Shown here: positions 25,404 to 34,377 of the stretch, in pieces | Position numbering within the stretch: position 1 is the first letter of the stretch | Layout: the number at the start of each line of letters is the position of its first letter | Source: Chersky-840 sp050011815 | Lineage (GTDB): Bacteria; Actinomycetota; Acidimicrobiia; Acidimicrobiales; UBA8190 | Assembly (NCBI GenBank): GCA_050011815.1 | Contig: JBEKIJ010000005.1 | Span: forward strand, 61,312 to 125,311 | DNA length: 64,000 bases | Direction: 5' to 3' | Position numbers and translations under genes: made by a program | Notes under the pieces: model-generated | What the model was told of the DNA's origin: nothing | The model's input: the letters and a program-made list of their open reading frames with translations, nothing else | The model's database searches: none

Positions 25404-26075
25404 GTGGCTCTGCGCGTCTTCCTCCTCGATGACCATGAAGTCGTCCGAACCGGCCTTCGGGCGCTGCTCGAGGCGAGCGAGGACATCGAAGTCGTGGGTG
25501 AGGCGGCCACTGTGGCCGAGGCGCTGGCCAGGATCCCGCCCACCCGTCCTGACGTGGCCATTCTCGACGTCCGACTCCCTGATGGAAGCGGTGTCGAAGT
25601 CTGTCGTGAGATCCGGTCCAGTGCACCGGAAATTGCTTGTGTGATGCTCACGTCGTATGCCGACGACGAGGCGCTCTTTGCCGCCATCATGGCCGGCGCT
25701 GCGGGATATGTCCTGAAGCAGGTCGAGAACACAGATCTCGTCGACGCCGTCCGACGTGTCGCCGCCGGCCAGTCCCTTCTCGATCCGGTTCTTACCGAGC
25801 GGGTCCTGGCCCGCCTGCGCGAGGGCCCCAAGGTCGACGCGCGCCTCGCCAGCCTCACACCTCAAGAGCGTCGAATTCTGGATCTCGTCGCCGATGGTCA
25901 AACCAACCGGCAGATTGCGGCATCGATGTACCTGGCCGAGAAGACCGTCAAGAACTACGTGTCCAACGTGCTGGCGAAGCTCGGCATGGAGCGCCGCACC
26001 CAGGCCGCCACGTACGCGGCCCGCCTGGACGAGAGGACCCAGCGGGGCCTGCGAGACGACGCCTCGGGCACGTAG
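25404..26075 (+). CDS. devR: NarL/FixJ response regulator, DevR/DosR-like
   Basis: A 223-residue regulator. The receiver has the acidic pocket FLLDDHEVV, phosphoacceptor Asp near residue 55 (AILDVRLPDG), Thr83 (MLTSYAD) and Lys105 (GYVLKQ). The LuxR-type HTH includes LTPQERRILDLVADGQTNRQ and AEKTVKNYVSNVLAKLGMER. From memory this second stretch is almost identical to the recognition helix of mycobacterial DevR, whose Lys-Lys-Asn residues in KTVKN contact GGGACT half-sites. The GTG start has GGGAGG nine bases ahead. It is divergent from the DevS-like kinase. It is the best candidate for the protein that binds the GGGACYTTYGRCCC boxes around it. Confidence 0.9.
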   Translation: MALRVFLLDDHEVVRTGLRALLEASEDIEVVGEAATVAEALARIPPTRPDVAILDVRLPDGSGVEVCREIRSSAPEIACVMLTSYADDEALFAAIMAGAAGYVLKQVENTDLVDAVRRVAAGQSLLDPVLTERVLARLREGPKVDARLASLTPQERRILDLVADGQTNRQIAASMYLAEKTVKNYVSNVLAKLGMERRTQAATYAARLDERTQRGLRDDASGT

Positions 26076-26085
26076 GAGCCCACCG

Positions 26086-26451
26086 TCAGCGTTGTCCCCA
26101 CGCATGTTGGGGTCGGTCGCTGAACTCGGCCGACTCTTCGAGCACGTCGAGATGGATCCCCCGAGACACGAGGGCCTGCTCGAGCCGGGCCCGCTCGTGC
26201 TGGGGCTGACCGAATTTCGTGAGATCGACGTCGATCCCCAGACGTCGGGAGAACTCGATGAGGGCGACGTCGTAAGCCAACTGGTCGGCGATCGCATCCG
26301 GGGCCCAGTCGGACCCCGTGTACGACGACAGCTTGGCTCCCAACCGGTTGCGCCGTTCCAGCAGTTGGGCCAGAACGTCTCCGGTTGTCGATCCCGGAAC
26401 GGAGTGCGTCTGGTCGAGCGCGGTGTCTAGAAGTTGTGAATAGACGGACAT
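26086..26451 (-). CDS. Hypothetical protein, 121 residues
   Basis: I do not recognise the family. The sequence begins MSVYSQLLDTALDQTHSVPG and looks alpha-helical and cytoplasmic, with no TM segment, signal or cysteine pair. The first half (LAQLLERRNRLGAKLSS) and the middle (IADQLAYDVALIEFSRRLGI) look like paired helices. It converges closely with the DevR-like gene (10 bases between stops). Upstream is about 320 bases of non-coding DNA with a dormancy-type box at 26720, so it may be a regulon member of unknown role. Confidence 0.65.
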   Translation of the reverse strand: MSVYSQLLDTALDQTHSVPGSTTGDVLAQLLERRNRLGAKLSSYTGSDWAPDAIADQLAYDVALIEFSRRLGIDVDLTKFGQPQHERARLEQALVSRGIHLDVLEESAEFSDRPQHAWGQR

Positions 26452-26771
26452 GATCCCTCACCGACCTCCTCGCCCGGGCGCGTGTGCACCCGAGGTCCGC
26501 CCGACCGCGTTGTCGTTAGGCCGAATTATTCGCCTCGCCCACTCGCAGATGGTCATGACGCTTCCCAAGGAACTCGGATCGGCGCGATTCCACAGCGCAG
26601 AAGCCGAAATCCCCGATCGCGCCCTGGACGCGATCGCCCAGCGATCCCTGCCCTTGTCATCATTTTCCTTTGCATCGTCTTGTCGTCCCAGCGTGCGCGC
26701 CGGCCCCTCCACGAGGCCAGGGCCAAAGGTCACAGGAGCCTCGACGAAGACCTCGACCGGGGGTGAGGTGC
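26452..26771. other. Non-coding stretch with box and palindrome
   Basis: I see no convincing gene. A minus-strand frame (26458-26775) starts at an ATGA overlap with the acyltransferase stop, but after some 35 codons it loses the GC-rich third-position bias. It also contains the dormancy-type box. An 11-bp palindrome, CGAATTATTCG, lies at 26522-26532 in an AT-rich spot, 70-80 bases before the hypothetical gene start. Confidence 0.45.
26720..26733. promoter_or_regulatory. Dormancy (DevR-type) box upstream of the 121-residue protein gene
   Basis: GGGCCAAAGGTCAC, read on the minus strand GTGACCTTTGGCCC, differs from the full box at one arm base. It is about 270 bases before the start at 26451, further than most, so the target may be an unannotated transcript. 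Confidence 0.5.
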
Positions 26772-28175
26772 TCATGAGGCGACTTCCGTGTGGGCTCCGC
26801 CCAGGGCGAGGACCTCGTCGAATCCCTGGGCCAGACACGCCATGAAGATGTCGATATCGGGTACCGCGGCGGCATCGACCGTCACCCCGATCTCGCACGT
26901 GCCGTCGTAGGACAGCAAGGTCACGTTCACCGCCGCCCCGATGGTGGGGCCGAAAGGCACGTATTTCGTCACGCGGGCACCGGCCAGGTACACAGGAAAG
27001 GCAATGCCGGGCACGTTGCTCGCCAGGAAGTCGACGTGCTTCAGCATGCTCCCGACCGCACCGGGAGGAAGCAGGTTGAGCACTCCCGCGATGGTGTTGG
27101 AACGAGGGACCGATCGCTCGTCTCGTGCCGCTCGGCACCGCACCCCGATGCACTTCATCCGAGCGATCGGGTCGGCGATGCCGACGGGCACCGTGAACCG
27201 AGCGAGGGTGATCCGGTTCCCGGCCGCGGGGTCACCGGCCGTGCGGACGCTGATGGGAAGCGTCACTCGGAGCTCGGTCGCCGACTGGCCGTGGTGCTCG
27301 TGGTATCGCCGGAATCCCCCGGTGACAGCGGCCATGAACCCGTCGTTCACCGATCCTCCCCCTCTGGCCGATGCCCGCTTGAGGTCGTCGAGCCCGATCT
27401 CGAGCATGGCGAGGCGTCGCCTCAAGCTGCGACCGGTCATGAGGGGAGAGAGGGTGTTGGAGACTGGAGCCACGGTGCGTCCGACCGAGCGCAACATCTC
27501 GATTGCGTCCCGTGAGCTGTGCACGGGGTGACGCCCGCTTCGCCACATCGACGGGATCGCCGCGTTCGCCTGATTTCGGACGAAGCCGAATATCTTGCGC
27601 CCTTCGTGGAGGATGGACGCGGAGACGAGCTCAGCCGTCCCGTGTGCCGATTCGCACGGACACTCGGGAAGGGGACCTTGAGGTGGTGCAGAATCCGACC
27701 GGGTGTCGAAGAGGGCGAGGAGAAGTTGCATTCCCCCGATCCCATCTGTGAGCGAATGATGCAGCTTCATCACCAGGGCTGCGCCTCCTCCCGTCAGGCC
27801 TTCGACAAGGGTGAACTCCCACAGCGGATGGGCGGTGTCGAAGCCCGACATCGCCCCCAGGCGGGCCATTTCGATCACGGTGCCGGGGGTATGCGGCGGC
27901 GGGGACGCCACCCGGCGGAGGTGCCAGGTGAGATCGAAGTCGGGATCGAGGGTCCAGCGAGGGGTCGCCAGGCGCCCGGGTGGCTCCACCGGGCGGCGAC
28001 GGAAGATCGGCACCAGACGTGTGGCCCGCTCGAGGCGATCCATCAGGGTGTCCCACTCCGGTGATCGATCGAGCCAGGCCACAGCGACGATCGTCGACCT
28101 CAGCGCGGGGTCGGTCTCCATGTACCAGGAGAACGCATCGCTCTCGCGCATGAACTCATCGACTCGCCCGGCCAC
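26772..28175 (-). CDS. Wax ester synthase/diacylglycerol acyltransferase (WS/DGAT), second copy
   Basis: A 467-residue WS/DGAT. The active-site motif is MKLHHSLTDGIGGMQLLLAL, and the C-terminal blocks are FLASNVPGIAFPVYLAGAR and VPFGPTIGAAVNVTLLSYDG. It is clearly diverged from the first copy, so it is a separate paralogue rather than a recent duplicate. The start is set at the GTG at 28175, with GGAGGAGG directly ahead. A longer open frame upstream shows no family sequence. The gene is divergent from an MFS carrier that is followed by an acyl-CoA ligase, which could supply its acyl-CoA. Confidence 0.9.
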   Translation of the reverse strand: MAGRVDEFMRESDAFSWYMETDPALRSTIVAVAWLDRSPEWDTLMDRLERATRLVPIFRRRPVEPPGRLATPRWTLDPDFDLTWHLRRVASPPPHTPGTVIEMARLGAMSGFDTAHPLWEFTLVEGLTGGGAALVMKLHHSLTDGIGGMQLLLALFDTRSDSAPPQGPLPECPCESAHGTAELVSASILHEGRKIFGFVRNQANAAIPSMWRSGRHPVHSSRDAIEMLRSVGRTVAPVSNTLSPLMTGRSLRRRLAMLEIGLDDLKRASARGGGSVNDGFMAAVTGGFRRYHEHHGQSATELRVTLPISVRTAGDPAAGNRITLARFTVPVGIADPIARMKCIGVRCRAARDERSVPRSNTIAGVLNLLPPGAVGSMLKHVDFLASNVPGIAFPVYLAGARVTKYVPFGPTIGAAVNVTLLSYDGTCEIGVTVDAAAVPDIDIFMACLAQGFDEVLALGGAHTEVAS

Positions 28176-28236
28176 CGCCCCTCCTCCGATAGGGAGCTCT
28201 ACCAGCGTGTTTACCCAACCCGCCCCGTCCGCACCA

Positions 28237-28250
28237 GAGGAAAACGTCCC
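28237..28250. promoter_or_regulatory. Dormancy-type box upstream of second WS/DGAT gene
   Basis: GAGGAAAACGTCCC, read on the minus strand GGGACGTTTTCCTC, has one perfect GGGAC half, like the flavodoxin site. It is 62-75 bases before the start. Confidence 0.4.
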
Positions 28251-28321
28251 GACGCCCAGAGCCCGCCCCCGTTGAGCGACTCGGCTCGGCCACCAGGGGC
28301 GTCGAATGATCCTGGGAGCTA

Positions 28322-28335
28322 AGGGCATTCGGCCC
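28322..28335. promoter_or_regulatory. Dormancy-type box upstream of MFS carrier gene
   Basis: AGGGCATTCGGCCC matches about 11 of 14 positions, including the TTCGGCCC half also present in the perfect site at 60260. It is about 115 bases before the carrier start. Confidence 0.4.
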
Positions 28336-28449
28336 TGTTCCCGAGGTGTCGAGTCGGCCAGCATCACCAAAGAGTCCATTTTTCGGAGTGGGGGCAGGAC
28401 GAGTTCTCGTTGAGTCAAGCCCATCCGAAGGGTCATGGGGGAGGTTGCA

Positions 28450-30339
28450 ATGTCCATCGCCACGATTCCGATCAAGCGTCGGACCAACAGCCGGCTCTAC
28501 GACGCCCTGTGGAAGCGTCAACTGACCAGCTACCCGAACAGGCCCGCCCGCCTGGGCTACCTCGGCATCGTGGTGCTCACGACGATCGTCCTCTACTACC
28601 TCTACTACGTGGAGGGCGCCATCACGCCCTTGTTGCTGCCCTACTACCACATGTCGTTCCTGTACTTCCTCTACCTGTTGGTCGTGTCGAACGCCATTGG
28701 CGCGTTCACCGCCATCATCGGGGGCCTCTCCGACAAGATCGGTCGGGCCAACCTGACCATCTACGGCACGCTCACCGTGGGGCTCGTCCAGCTCGTGGCG
28801 GTACCGCACATCCACAGCGAGTTCGGTTTCGCCCTCGCCTACTGCGTGATCGGGTTCGTGGAGGGCATCATCCTCGTCTCCACACCGGCGCTCATGCGTG
28901 ACTTCTCTCCGCAGATGGGGCGCGGAGCGGCCATGGGCTTCTGGGCACTGGGCCCGACGGTCGGAAGCCTGCTGGCCAGCGTGGTCGCCACGCGCACCCT
29001 CGTACACCTCCACCCGTGGCAGGACCAGTTCGTCATCTCCGGCCTTGTGTGCATGGTGGTGGTTGCCATCGCCTTCGTCGCCCTGCGCGAGCTCTCCCCC
29101 CAACTCCGTGACCAGCTCATGGTGTCGGACAACGAGCGTGCTCTCGTCGATGCCCGCGCCAAGGGTATCGACGTGGAGAAAGCCACTCGGCACCCGATGA
29201 GGTCGATGCTGCGTCTGGACCTCATCGCCTCGTCTCTGGGGATCTCGGTGTTCCTGCTCATCTATTTCGCATCGGTCAGCGTGCTCACGCTGTACTGGGT
29301 GGTGATCTTCAATCGCACCACTGCCGATGCCAACGGCATCAACATGTGGTACTGGGCATGCATGTCACTCATGCTGGTGGTCTTCGGTGTCGTCTCCGAC
29401 CGGTTCCGAGTCCGTAAGCCGTTCATGCTGATCGGAGCCATCGGGACGATCGTGATGACCATCGTCTTGCTGCATCAGATCGACCACCCCACCACGGGCT
29501 ATTACTCCAACGTCTTCGTGGTGGTGCTCCTCGGCCTGTTCATCGGGATGACCTACACGCCGTGGATGGCCGGTTATACCGAGGCCGTCGAGGCCCACAA
29601 TCCTGCGCTCTCGGCTCACGGACTCGCCGTGTGGGGCTGGATCCTGCGGATCGTGGTCGCCCTGTCATTCATCGTCCTCCCCCGCGTCATCACCACCTCC
29701 ACCACCTTGGTGGACAACCAGAACGCGGCCACGAACCTCCAGACCTTCGAGCTCGCTCAGCCCTATGTCCCCGCCGCCGGGAACCTCCATCCCAAGGCCG
29801 CGCCGGCAAGTGTCATCACGGCGCTGAAGGAGATGCAGCCCTACGGTCCCGGCCAGGCCTTGGCGGCCTTGCTGCAGACCTTCGGGACCACGCACAACGT
29901 CATGGCGGGGATGGCGGCGGTGCCGCCCTCGCTCAAGCTCCAGGTTCAGGGCCTGCTCGCCTTCTCACCCCTCGCCACCGACATCCAGGCCGGGCGCGCC
30001 GTCTCCGACGGACAGATTGCGGCGGTGCATGCCAGCTCGCCCCAGCTCGCCACGTTGCTCAGCGTCGAGAAGAAGGTCATCCCGGCCCAGAAGGCGTCGA
30101 GCAACGAGTGGAAGCGGTGGTGGTGGGTGTGCGTCGCGGGCCAGCTCGTGTTCCTCGTCCTGGTGTTCTTCATGCGGGGTCGGTGGAGCCCGAAAGCGGC
30201 CAAGGCCGACTTCGACAAGCACGAGCGCTTGGTGGCCATAGAGCTGGACAAGCTCCGCGGCCGGGACTCCACAGAGTCGGTGATGTACCCGGTGTTGGCA
30301 CCGACCGGCACCGATGACGGCGCATTGTGGGTGCACTAG
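28450..30339 (+). CDS. MFS transporter with long extracytoplasmic segment
   Basis: A 629-residue carrier of the major facilitator superfamily. The loop GGLSDKIGRANLTIYG between TM2 and TM3 and FGVVSDRFRVRKPFMLIG in the second half are MFS signature loops. Near the C-terminus a polar region of about 170 residues (from VITTSTTLVDNQN) precedes a last TM (VCVAGQLVFLVLVFFMRG). This is longer than the usual 400-500 residues. The start ATG has GGGGGAGG ahead. The substrate is unknown. An acyl-CoA ligase gene follows 66 bases later, and a small hairpin (CCGCCC/GGGCGG, 30348-30363) sits between them. Confidence 0.85.
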   Translation: MSIATIPIKRRTNSRLYDALWKRQLTSYPNRPARLGYLGIVVLTTIVLYYLYYVEGAITPLLLPYYHMSFLYFLYLLVVSNAIGAFTAIIGGLSDKIGRANLTIYGTLTVGLVQLVAVPHIHSEFGFALAYCVIGFVEGIILVSTPALMRDFSPQMGRGAAMGFWALGPTVGSLLASVVATRTLVHLHPWQDQFVISGLVCMVVVAIAFVALRELSPQLRDQLMVSDNERALVDARAKGIDVEKATRHPMRSMLRLDLIASSLGISVFLLIYFASVSVLTLYWVVIFNRTTADANGINMWYWACMSLMLVVFGVVSDRFRVRKPFMLIGAIGTIVMTIVLLHQIDHPTTGYYSNVFVVVLLGLFIGMTYTPWMAGYTEAVEAHNPALSAHGLAVWGWILRIVVALSFIVLPRVITTSTTLVDNQNAATNLQTFELAQPYVPAAGNLHPKAAPASVITALKEMQPYGPGQALAALLQTFGTTHNVMAGMAAVPPSLKLQVQGLLAFSPLATDIQAGRAVSDGQIAAVHASSPQLATLLSVEKKVIPAQKASSNEWKRWWWVCVAGQLVFLVLVFFMRGRWSPKAAKADFDKHERLVAIELDKLRGRDSTESVMYPVLAPTGTDDGALWVH

Positions 30340-30405
30340 GGACCGGTCCGCCCCGATGGGCGGGGCTCGACGATTCACACCACGTGCCAACACGAGGAGG
30401 CTCCC

Positions 30406-32232
30406 GTGGAGAATGCAGCAGCAGTCGTGATCGAGGGCGCGACGATCATCGAGGCCTTTCGGGCCAACGTGCGGACGATCCCGACACGTCCGGCCATGCG
30501 CCGTCGCGCCGTAGGCGGATGGGAGACCCTGACGTGGGCCGATTACGGGCGGGCCGCCGCCCAGGTGACCGCCGGCCTGGCTGACCTCGGTATCGGGGCC
30601 GGCGAGCGGATCGCCATCCTTTCGGGCAATCGGGTGGAGTGGCACCTGGCCGACATCGGTGCGCTCGCCAACGGTGGCGTGACCGTACCGATCTATCCCA
30701 CGAGCTCCGCGGAGCAGGTGCGGTACATCCTCGATCATTGCGGAGCGCGACTGTGTTTCGTGGAGGACGAGGAGCTCCTGGCCAAGGTCCTCGAGGTGCG
30801 CCACGAGTTGCCCAAGCTGGACCGGGTCGTGATCTTCGACGACGGCAAGAGACTCGATGACCCCTTCCTGGTGGGTTTCCCCGGGCTCCTCGCCGTGGGG
30901 GCCGACCGGTTGCATCGAGAGCCAACCCTGGTCGAAGAGCGGGCGTCGGCGATCGCCCCCGAGCAGCCGGCCACCTTCGTCTATACGAGCGGCACCACTG
31001 GACCTCCCAAAGCGGCGGTGTTGTCGCACGCCAACATCATGTGGACGATTCGCAGCGCCGCCTCACTGGTGCATCTGGCATCAGGGGAACGCTTCTTGTC
31101 CTTCCTGCCCCTCAGCCACGTGGCCGAGCGTGGCATGAGTGAGTTCGCCCCCATCGCCGCCCGCGGCGAGACGTGGTTCGCTCGGAGCCTGGCGACGGTT
31201 GCCGAGGACCTGCTCGACTGCCGCCCGACCGTCTTCTTCGCCGTGCCCAGGGTGTGGGAGAAGCTCCAGAGCGCGGTGCTGGCCAAGATCGAGCATGCTC
31301 CCTGGCTCGCGCAACAAATGGTGCACCGGTACGTGGAGTTGGCTCTGCTCCTCGAAGCGCAACGCGCCACGAGAGGTCGGGGGGTGCCGTGGGAGACTGT
31401 GCCTCACGCCGTGCTCGACGCGGCGTTGGGCACCATGATCCGTCGGGAGATCGGCCTCGACCGGGCCCACATCCTCATCACGGCGGCCGCTCCCATCCAC
31501 CCCGACCTCCTGCGCTGGCTGCACGCCATCGGGCTTCCGGTGATCGAGCTCTATGGGCAGACCGAGGTGTGCGGACCTACCACCTGCAACCCTCCTGAGG
31601 ACAACCGGGTGGGCACCGTGGGGCGGGCCCTTCCCGGCGTGGAGGTCCGCATCGCCGAAGACGGTGAGATCCTCGTCCGGGGGGGCAACGTGTGCGCGGG
31701 GTATTTCAACGACCCGACGAGCACCGCCGCGCTCCTCGACGCTGACGGTTGGATGCACTCCGGTGACCTGGGATCACTCGACAGCGACGGTTATCTCCGT
31801 CTCACGGGGAGAAAGAAGGATCTCATTATCACCGCTGCCGGGCAGAACATCGCCCCGCAGGACATCGAAATGGAGCTCAAGAGCCACCCCCTCGTCTCCG
31901 AGGCCGTCGTTGTCGGCGAGGGCCGCCGCTACCTGACCGCACTACTCACCCTGGATGCCGAAGCGCTCGGGGAGTGGGCCCATGACCGGGGCAAGGTCGC
32001 GGACTTCGAGGCCTTGGCGTCCGATCCCGATCTCCGCGAGGAGGTCGATGCCATGGTGGCTGTCGTCAACGCTCGACGCTCCCGGGTGGAGGGGATCCGC
32101 AAGCACCGGATCCTGGCCCATGAGCTGACCGTGGCTGCCGGCGAGCTCACACCGACACTCAAGGTCAAGCGCTCGGTGGTATGCGAGCTCAACGTCGACC
32201 TCATCGAAGACATGTATGCGGAGGACGTCTGA
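30406..32232 (+). CDS. Long-chain acyl-CoA synthetase (AMP-forming, FadD15-like)
   Basis: A 608-residue ANL-superfamily ligase. The P-loop is FVYTSGTTGPPKAAVLSH; its last residues differ slightly from the usual PKGV. Later motifs are IELYGQTEVCGPTTCNP, SGDLGSLDSDGYLRLTGRKK and QNIAPQDIEMELKSHP. The GTG start is preceded by GAGGAGG. It activates fatty acids to acyl-CoA via an acyl-adenylate. It lies near two WS/DGAT genes and could feed storage-lipid synthesis, though it is not in the same operon as them. Confidence 0.92.
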   Translation: MENAAAVVIEGATIIEAFRANVRTIPTRPAMRRRAVGGWETLTWADYGRAAAQVTAGLADLGIGAGERIAILSGNRVEWHLADIGALANGGVTVPIYPTSSAEQVRYILDHCGARLCFVEDEELLAKVLEVRHELPKLDRVVIFDDGKRLDDPFLVGFPGLLAVGADRLHREPTLVEERASAIAPEQPATFVYTSGTTGPPKAAVLSHANIMWTIRSAASLVHLASGERFLSFLPLSHVAERGMSEFAPIAARGETWFARSLATVAEDLLDCRPTVFFAVPRVWEKLQSAVLAKIEHAPWLAQQMVHRYVELALLLEAQRATRGRGVPWETVPHAVLDAALGTMIRREIGLDRAHILITAAAPIHPDLLRWLHAIGLPVIELYGQTEVCGPTTCNPPEDNRVGTVGRALPGVEVRIAEDGEILVRGGNVCAGYFNDPTSTAALLDADGWMHSGDLGSLDSDGYLRLTGRKKDLIITAAGQNIAPQDIEMELKSHPLVSEAVVVGEGRRYLTALLTLDAEALGEWAHDRGKVADFEALASDPDLREEVDAMVAVVNARRSRVEGIRKHRILAHELTVAAGELTPTLKVKRSVVCELNVDLIEDMYAEDV

Positions 32233-32301
32233 GCGTCTCAGACCGTGTGTCGCCCGGGTCCCCAGTTGCCTTGTGCGGCCCGCCGAGCCAGGATCGATGC
32301 C

Positions 32302-33732
32302 GTGCGGACGCTTCCCCCACCTCGCGAGGTCGACGTTCCGGTCGTCGAATTGGCTCGCCTGCAGCCTCTCATCGGGGAGCAGCGTTACGCCGGGCTCGTT
32401 GCAGAAGCAGCCCGGACCCGGGCTGCCCTTCGCGGCTGCACGGTGTGGAACATCAACTCGACGGCGACGGGTGGGGGAGTGGCCGAGATGTTGCAGGTGC
32501 TCGTCGGCTACATCCTCGGGGCCGGCGTGTCGGTCCGCTGGCTCGTCATCGCCGGCGACCCCGAGTTCTTCTCGATCACGAAGCGGATCCACAACCGTCT
32601 CCACGGCGTACCCGGCAACCCGGCCCCGCTGGATGCGGCGGCGGTCGCCGCCTACGAGTCCGTCCTGATGGCCAACGCCAGCGCCATCACGCCCCAGGTT
32701 CGGCCCGACGACGTGGTCATCCTGCATGACCCTCAGACCGCCGGGTTGGCCGCACCTTTGAAGGCCGCCGGCGCCGTCGTGTTGTGGCGGTCCCACGTCG
32801 GCACCGAAGTGCCAAACCGTTGGACCGAGGACGCCTGGGCGTTCCTGCGGCCGTACCTGGCGGCCTGTGACGGGTTCGTCTTCACGCGACGGGAGTACGT
32901 GCCGGGGTGGCTGCCGATGGACCGGGTGTCGATCATCCCGCCGTCGATCGACCCCTTCTCACCCAAGAACCAGGATCTCTCCGAGGACCAGCGCCATCAG
33001 ATTCTGGCGGCTATGGGGATCCTCGACGAAGCGCCCGCGGGAGCGGCATCCTTCATCCGCCGGGACGGTTCGGTTGGCCACGTGGGTCGGCGGGCGGCTG
33101 TCGTGGCCGAAGGCCCCCTCGATGCCTCGGTCCCCCTCGTGATCCAGGTGTCGCGCTGGGACCACCTCAAGGACATGGCGGGGGTGATGGCCGGTTTCGC
33201 GGCGGGGGTGGCGGACCGCGGCGATGCGCAGCTCGCGCTCATCGGCCCTGCTGTCGATGACGTCGATGACGACCCCGAAGGCCACCAGGTGCTCGAGGAG
33301 TGCATCGAGGCGTGGAGCCTGTTGCCATTTCACCAGCGCCGGCAGATCCGACTCTTGACCCTCCCCATGGACGATGGGGATGAGAACGCGGCCATGGTCA
33401 ATGCACTGCAACGTCAGGCCTCCATCATCGTGCAGAAGAGCCTGGCCGAAGGCTTCGGCCTGACCGTGGCCGAAGGCATGTGGAAGGCCAAGGCAGTGGT
33501 GGCTTCTGCCGTGGGTGGCATCGTCGACCAGATGGTCCGAGGGACCGGCGTGCTGCTCCACGATGCCACCGACCTCGAAGCCTTCGGCGACGCCTTGGTG
33601 TCCCTGCTCGACCGACCCCAGGAAGCCGCCCGCCTGGGCGGCAATGCCCGCCGACATGTCTTGGAGGGCTTTGTGGGCGACGAGCATCTCATGCGCTACG
33701 GAGCGTTGATCGAGCGACTCAAGGCGCGCTGA
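32302..33732 (+). CDS. GT4 glycosyltransferase, trehalose synthase (TreT/trehalose phosphorylase)-like
   Basis: A 476-residue retaining glycosyltransferase. The N-terminal part WNINSTATGGGVAEMLQVLV resembles the opening of TreT-type trehalose glycosyltransferring synthases. It is followed by HDPQTAGLAAPLK and RSHVGTEVPNRWTEDAWAFL. The GT4 nucleotide-sugar site appears as QKSLAEGFGLTVAEGMWKAK. The GTG at 32302 is favoured, with AGGA upstream; a GTG at 32245 is possible. It probably makes or breaks trehalose-like disaccharides using NDP-glucose or phosphate. A beta-phosphoglucomutase-like HAD about 1.3 kb downstream on the other strand fits trehalose metabolism. Confidence 0.8.
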   Translation: MRTLPPPREVDVPVVELARLQPLIGEQRYAGLVAEAARTRAALRGCTVWNINSTATGGGVAEMLQVLVGYILGAGVSVRWLVIAGDPEFFSITKRIHNRLHGVPGNPAPLDAAAVAAYESVLMANASAITPQVRPDDVVILHDPQTAGLAAPLKAAGAVVLWRSHVGTEVPNRWTEDAWAFLRPYLAACDGFVFTRREYVPGWLPMDRVSIIPPSIDPFSPKNQDLSEDQRHQILAAMGILDEAPAGAASFIRRDGSVGHVGRRAAVVAEGPLDASVPLVIQVSRWDHLKDMAGVMAGFAAGVADRGDAQLALIGPAVDDVDDDPEGHQVLEECIEAWSLLPFHQRRQIRLLTLPMDDGDENAAMVNALQRQASIIVQKSLAEGFGLTVAEGMWKAKAVVASAVGGIVDQMVRGTGVLLHDATDLEAFGDALVSLLDRPQEAARLGGNARRHVLEGFVGDEHLMRYGALIERLKAR

Positions 33733-33751
33733 GCAAGCCGGTGTTCGGCGC

Positions 33752-34174
33752 CTACTGGTCGGGTGGGCTCGCCCGAAGAAGCCGACCCGTGATCTTGTGG
33801 GGGATGATCTTGAGCCAGCGATCCGCCGGCGGTGGCGCCCATGAATGAACGCTCAGCGAGCGAAGAGCCTCGGAGCGATCGTCGAGAGCCGTAGAGATAT
33901 CCTCACCGATCCCCTGGACCAGCACGCTCCATCCCAGTCCCTTCTCCCAGTCGACGTGGTCGACCTCGAAGCTCACCGCGGTCAGGGGTGCGTGGAAGAC
34001 CTTCGCACCCTGGTTCGTCTGGAGGACCACCGTGTCTCCCTCCATGGCGAATCGCATGGGAAGCACGAGCGGAACCCCGTCAACCACCACACCCAGTCGA
34101 CCGAGGCGTTGCGTCGCCATCCGGGTCAAGCACTCGTCTCGTCCAAGCTCCTCAATGGTGCCCCGGTGCTCCAT
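33752..34174 (-). CDS. PNPOx-like (FMN split-barrel) protein, second copy
   Basis: A 140-residue split-barrel protein. GTIEELGRDECLTRMATQRL, RLGVVVDGVPLVLPMRFAME and VDWEKGLGWSVLVQGIGE match the small PNPOx-like subfamily. The start ATG (MEHRGTIEE) is preceded by GAGAGGAT. It is next to the third copy in the same orientation, forming a tandem pair, and converges with the glycosyltransferase. A GGGACATCT half-site lies 22-35 bases upstream. Confidence 0.85.
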   Translation of the reverse strand: MEHRGTIEELGRDECLTRMATQRLGRLGVVVDGVPLVLPMRFAMEGDTVVLQTNQGAKVFHAPLTAVSFEVDHVDWEKGLGWSVLVQGIGEDISTALDDRSEALRSLSVHSWAPPPADRWLKIIPHKITGRLLRASPPDQ

Positions 34175-34195
34175 GGCTGATCCTCTCCGCTTACG

Positions 34196-34209
34196 AGATG
34201 AGATGTCCC
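34196..34209. promoter_or_regulatory. Half-site of dormancy type upstream of second PNPOx gene
   Basis: On the minus strand it reads GGGACATCTCATCT. Only the GGGACATCT half is good, the same half as at the second USP gene. It is 22 bases from the start, so if real it would sit over the promoter. Confidence 0.25.
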
Positions 34210-34377
34210 ACCGAGAATGTATATGTGAAAAGTCGGGGCGTGGGTGGGGCGCCCCTGCTCGGATCCCATGCAGCCACGACGGACGCCGGCTCCGTCGGCG
34301 ACCACCCGACGACATCGGTCGGCAGGGGACTCGGGTTCACCACGTCGTGACCTGATGACGCACTGCGCTATTGGACC

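Noticed and set aside
25266..26297. Extension of the histidine kinase frame through the regulator region
   Set aside because: It is antisense to the DevR-like gene and the sequence there is not kinase-like.
26458..26775. Minus-strand frame of 105 codons starting at an ATGA overlap with the second WS/DGAT stop
   Set aside because: Codon third positions lose their GC bias after the first third, no motif is visible, and the frame contains the dormancy box.
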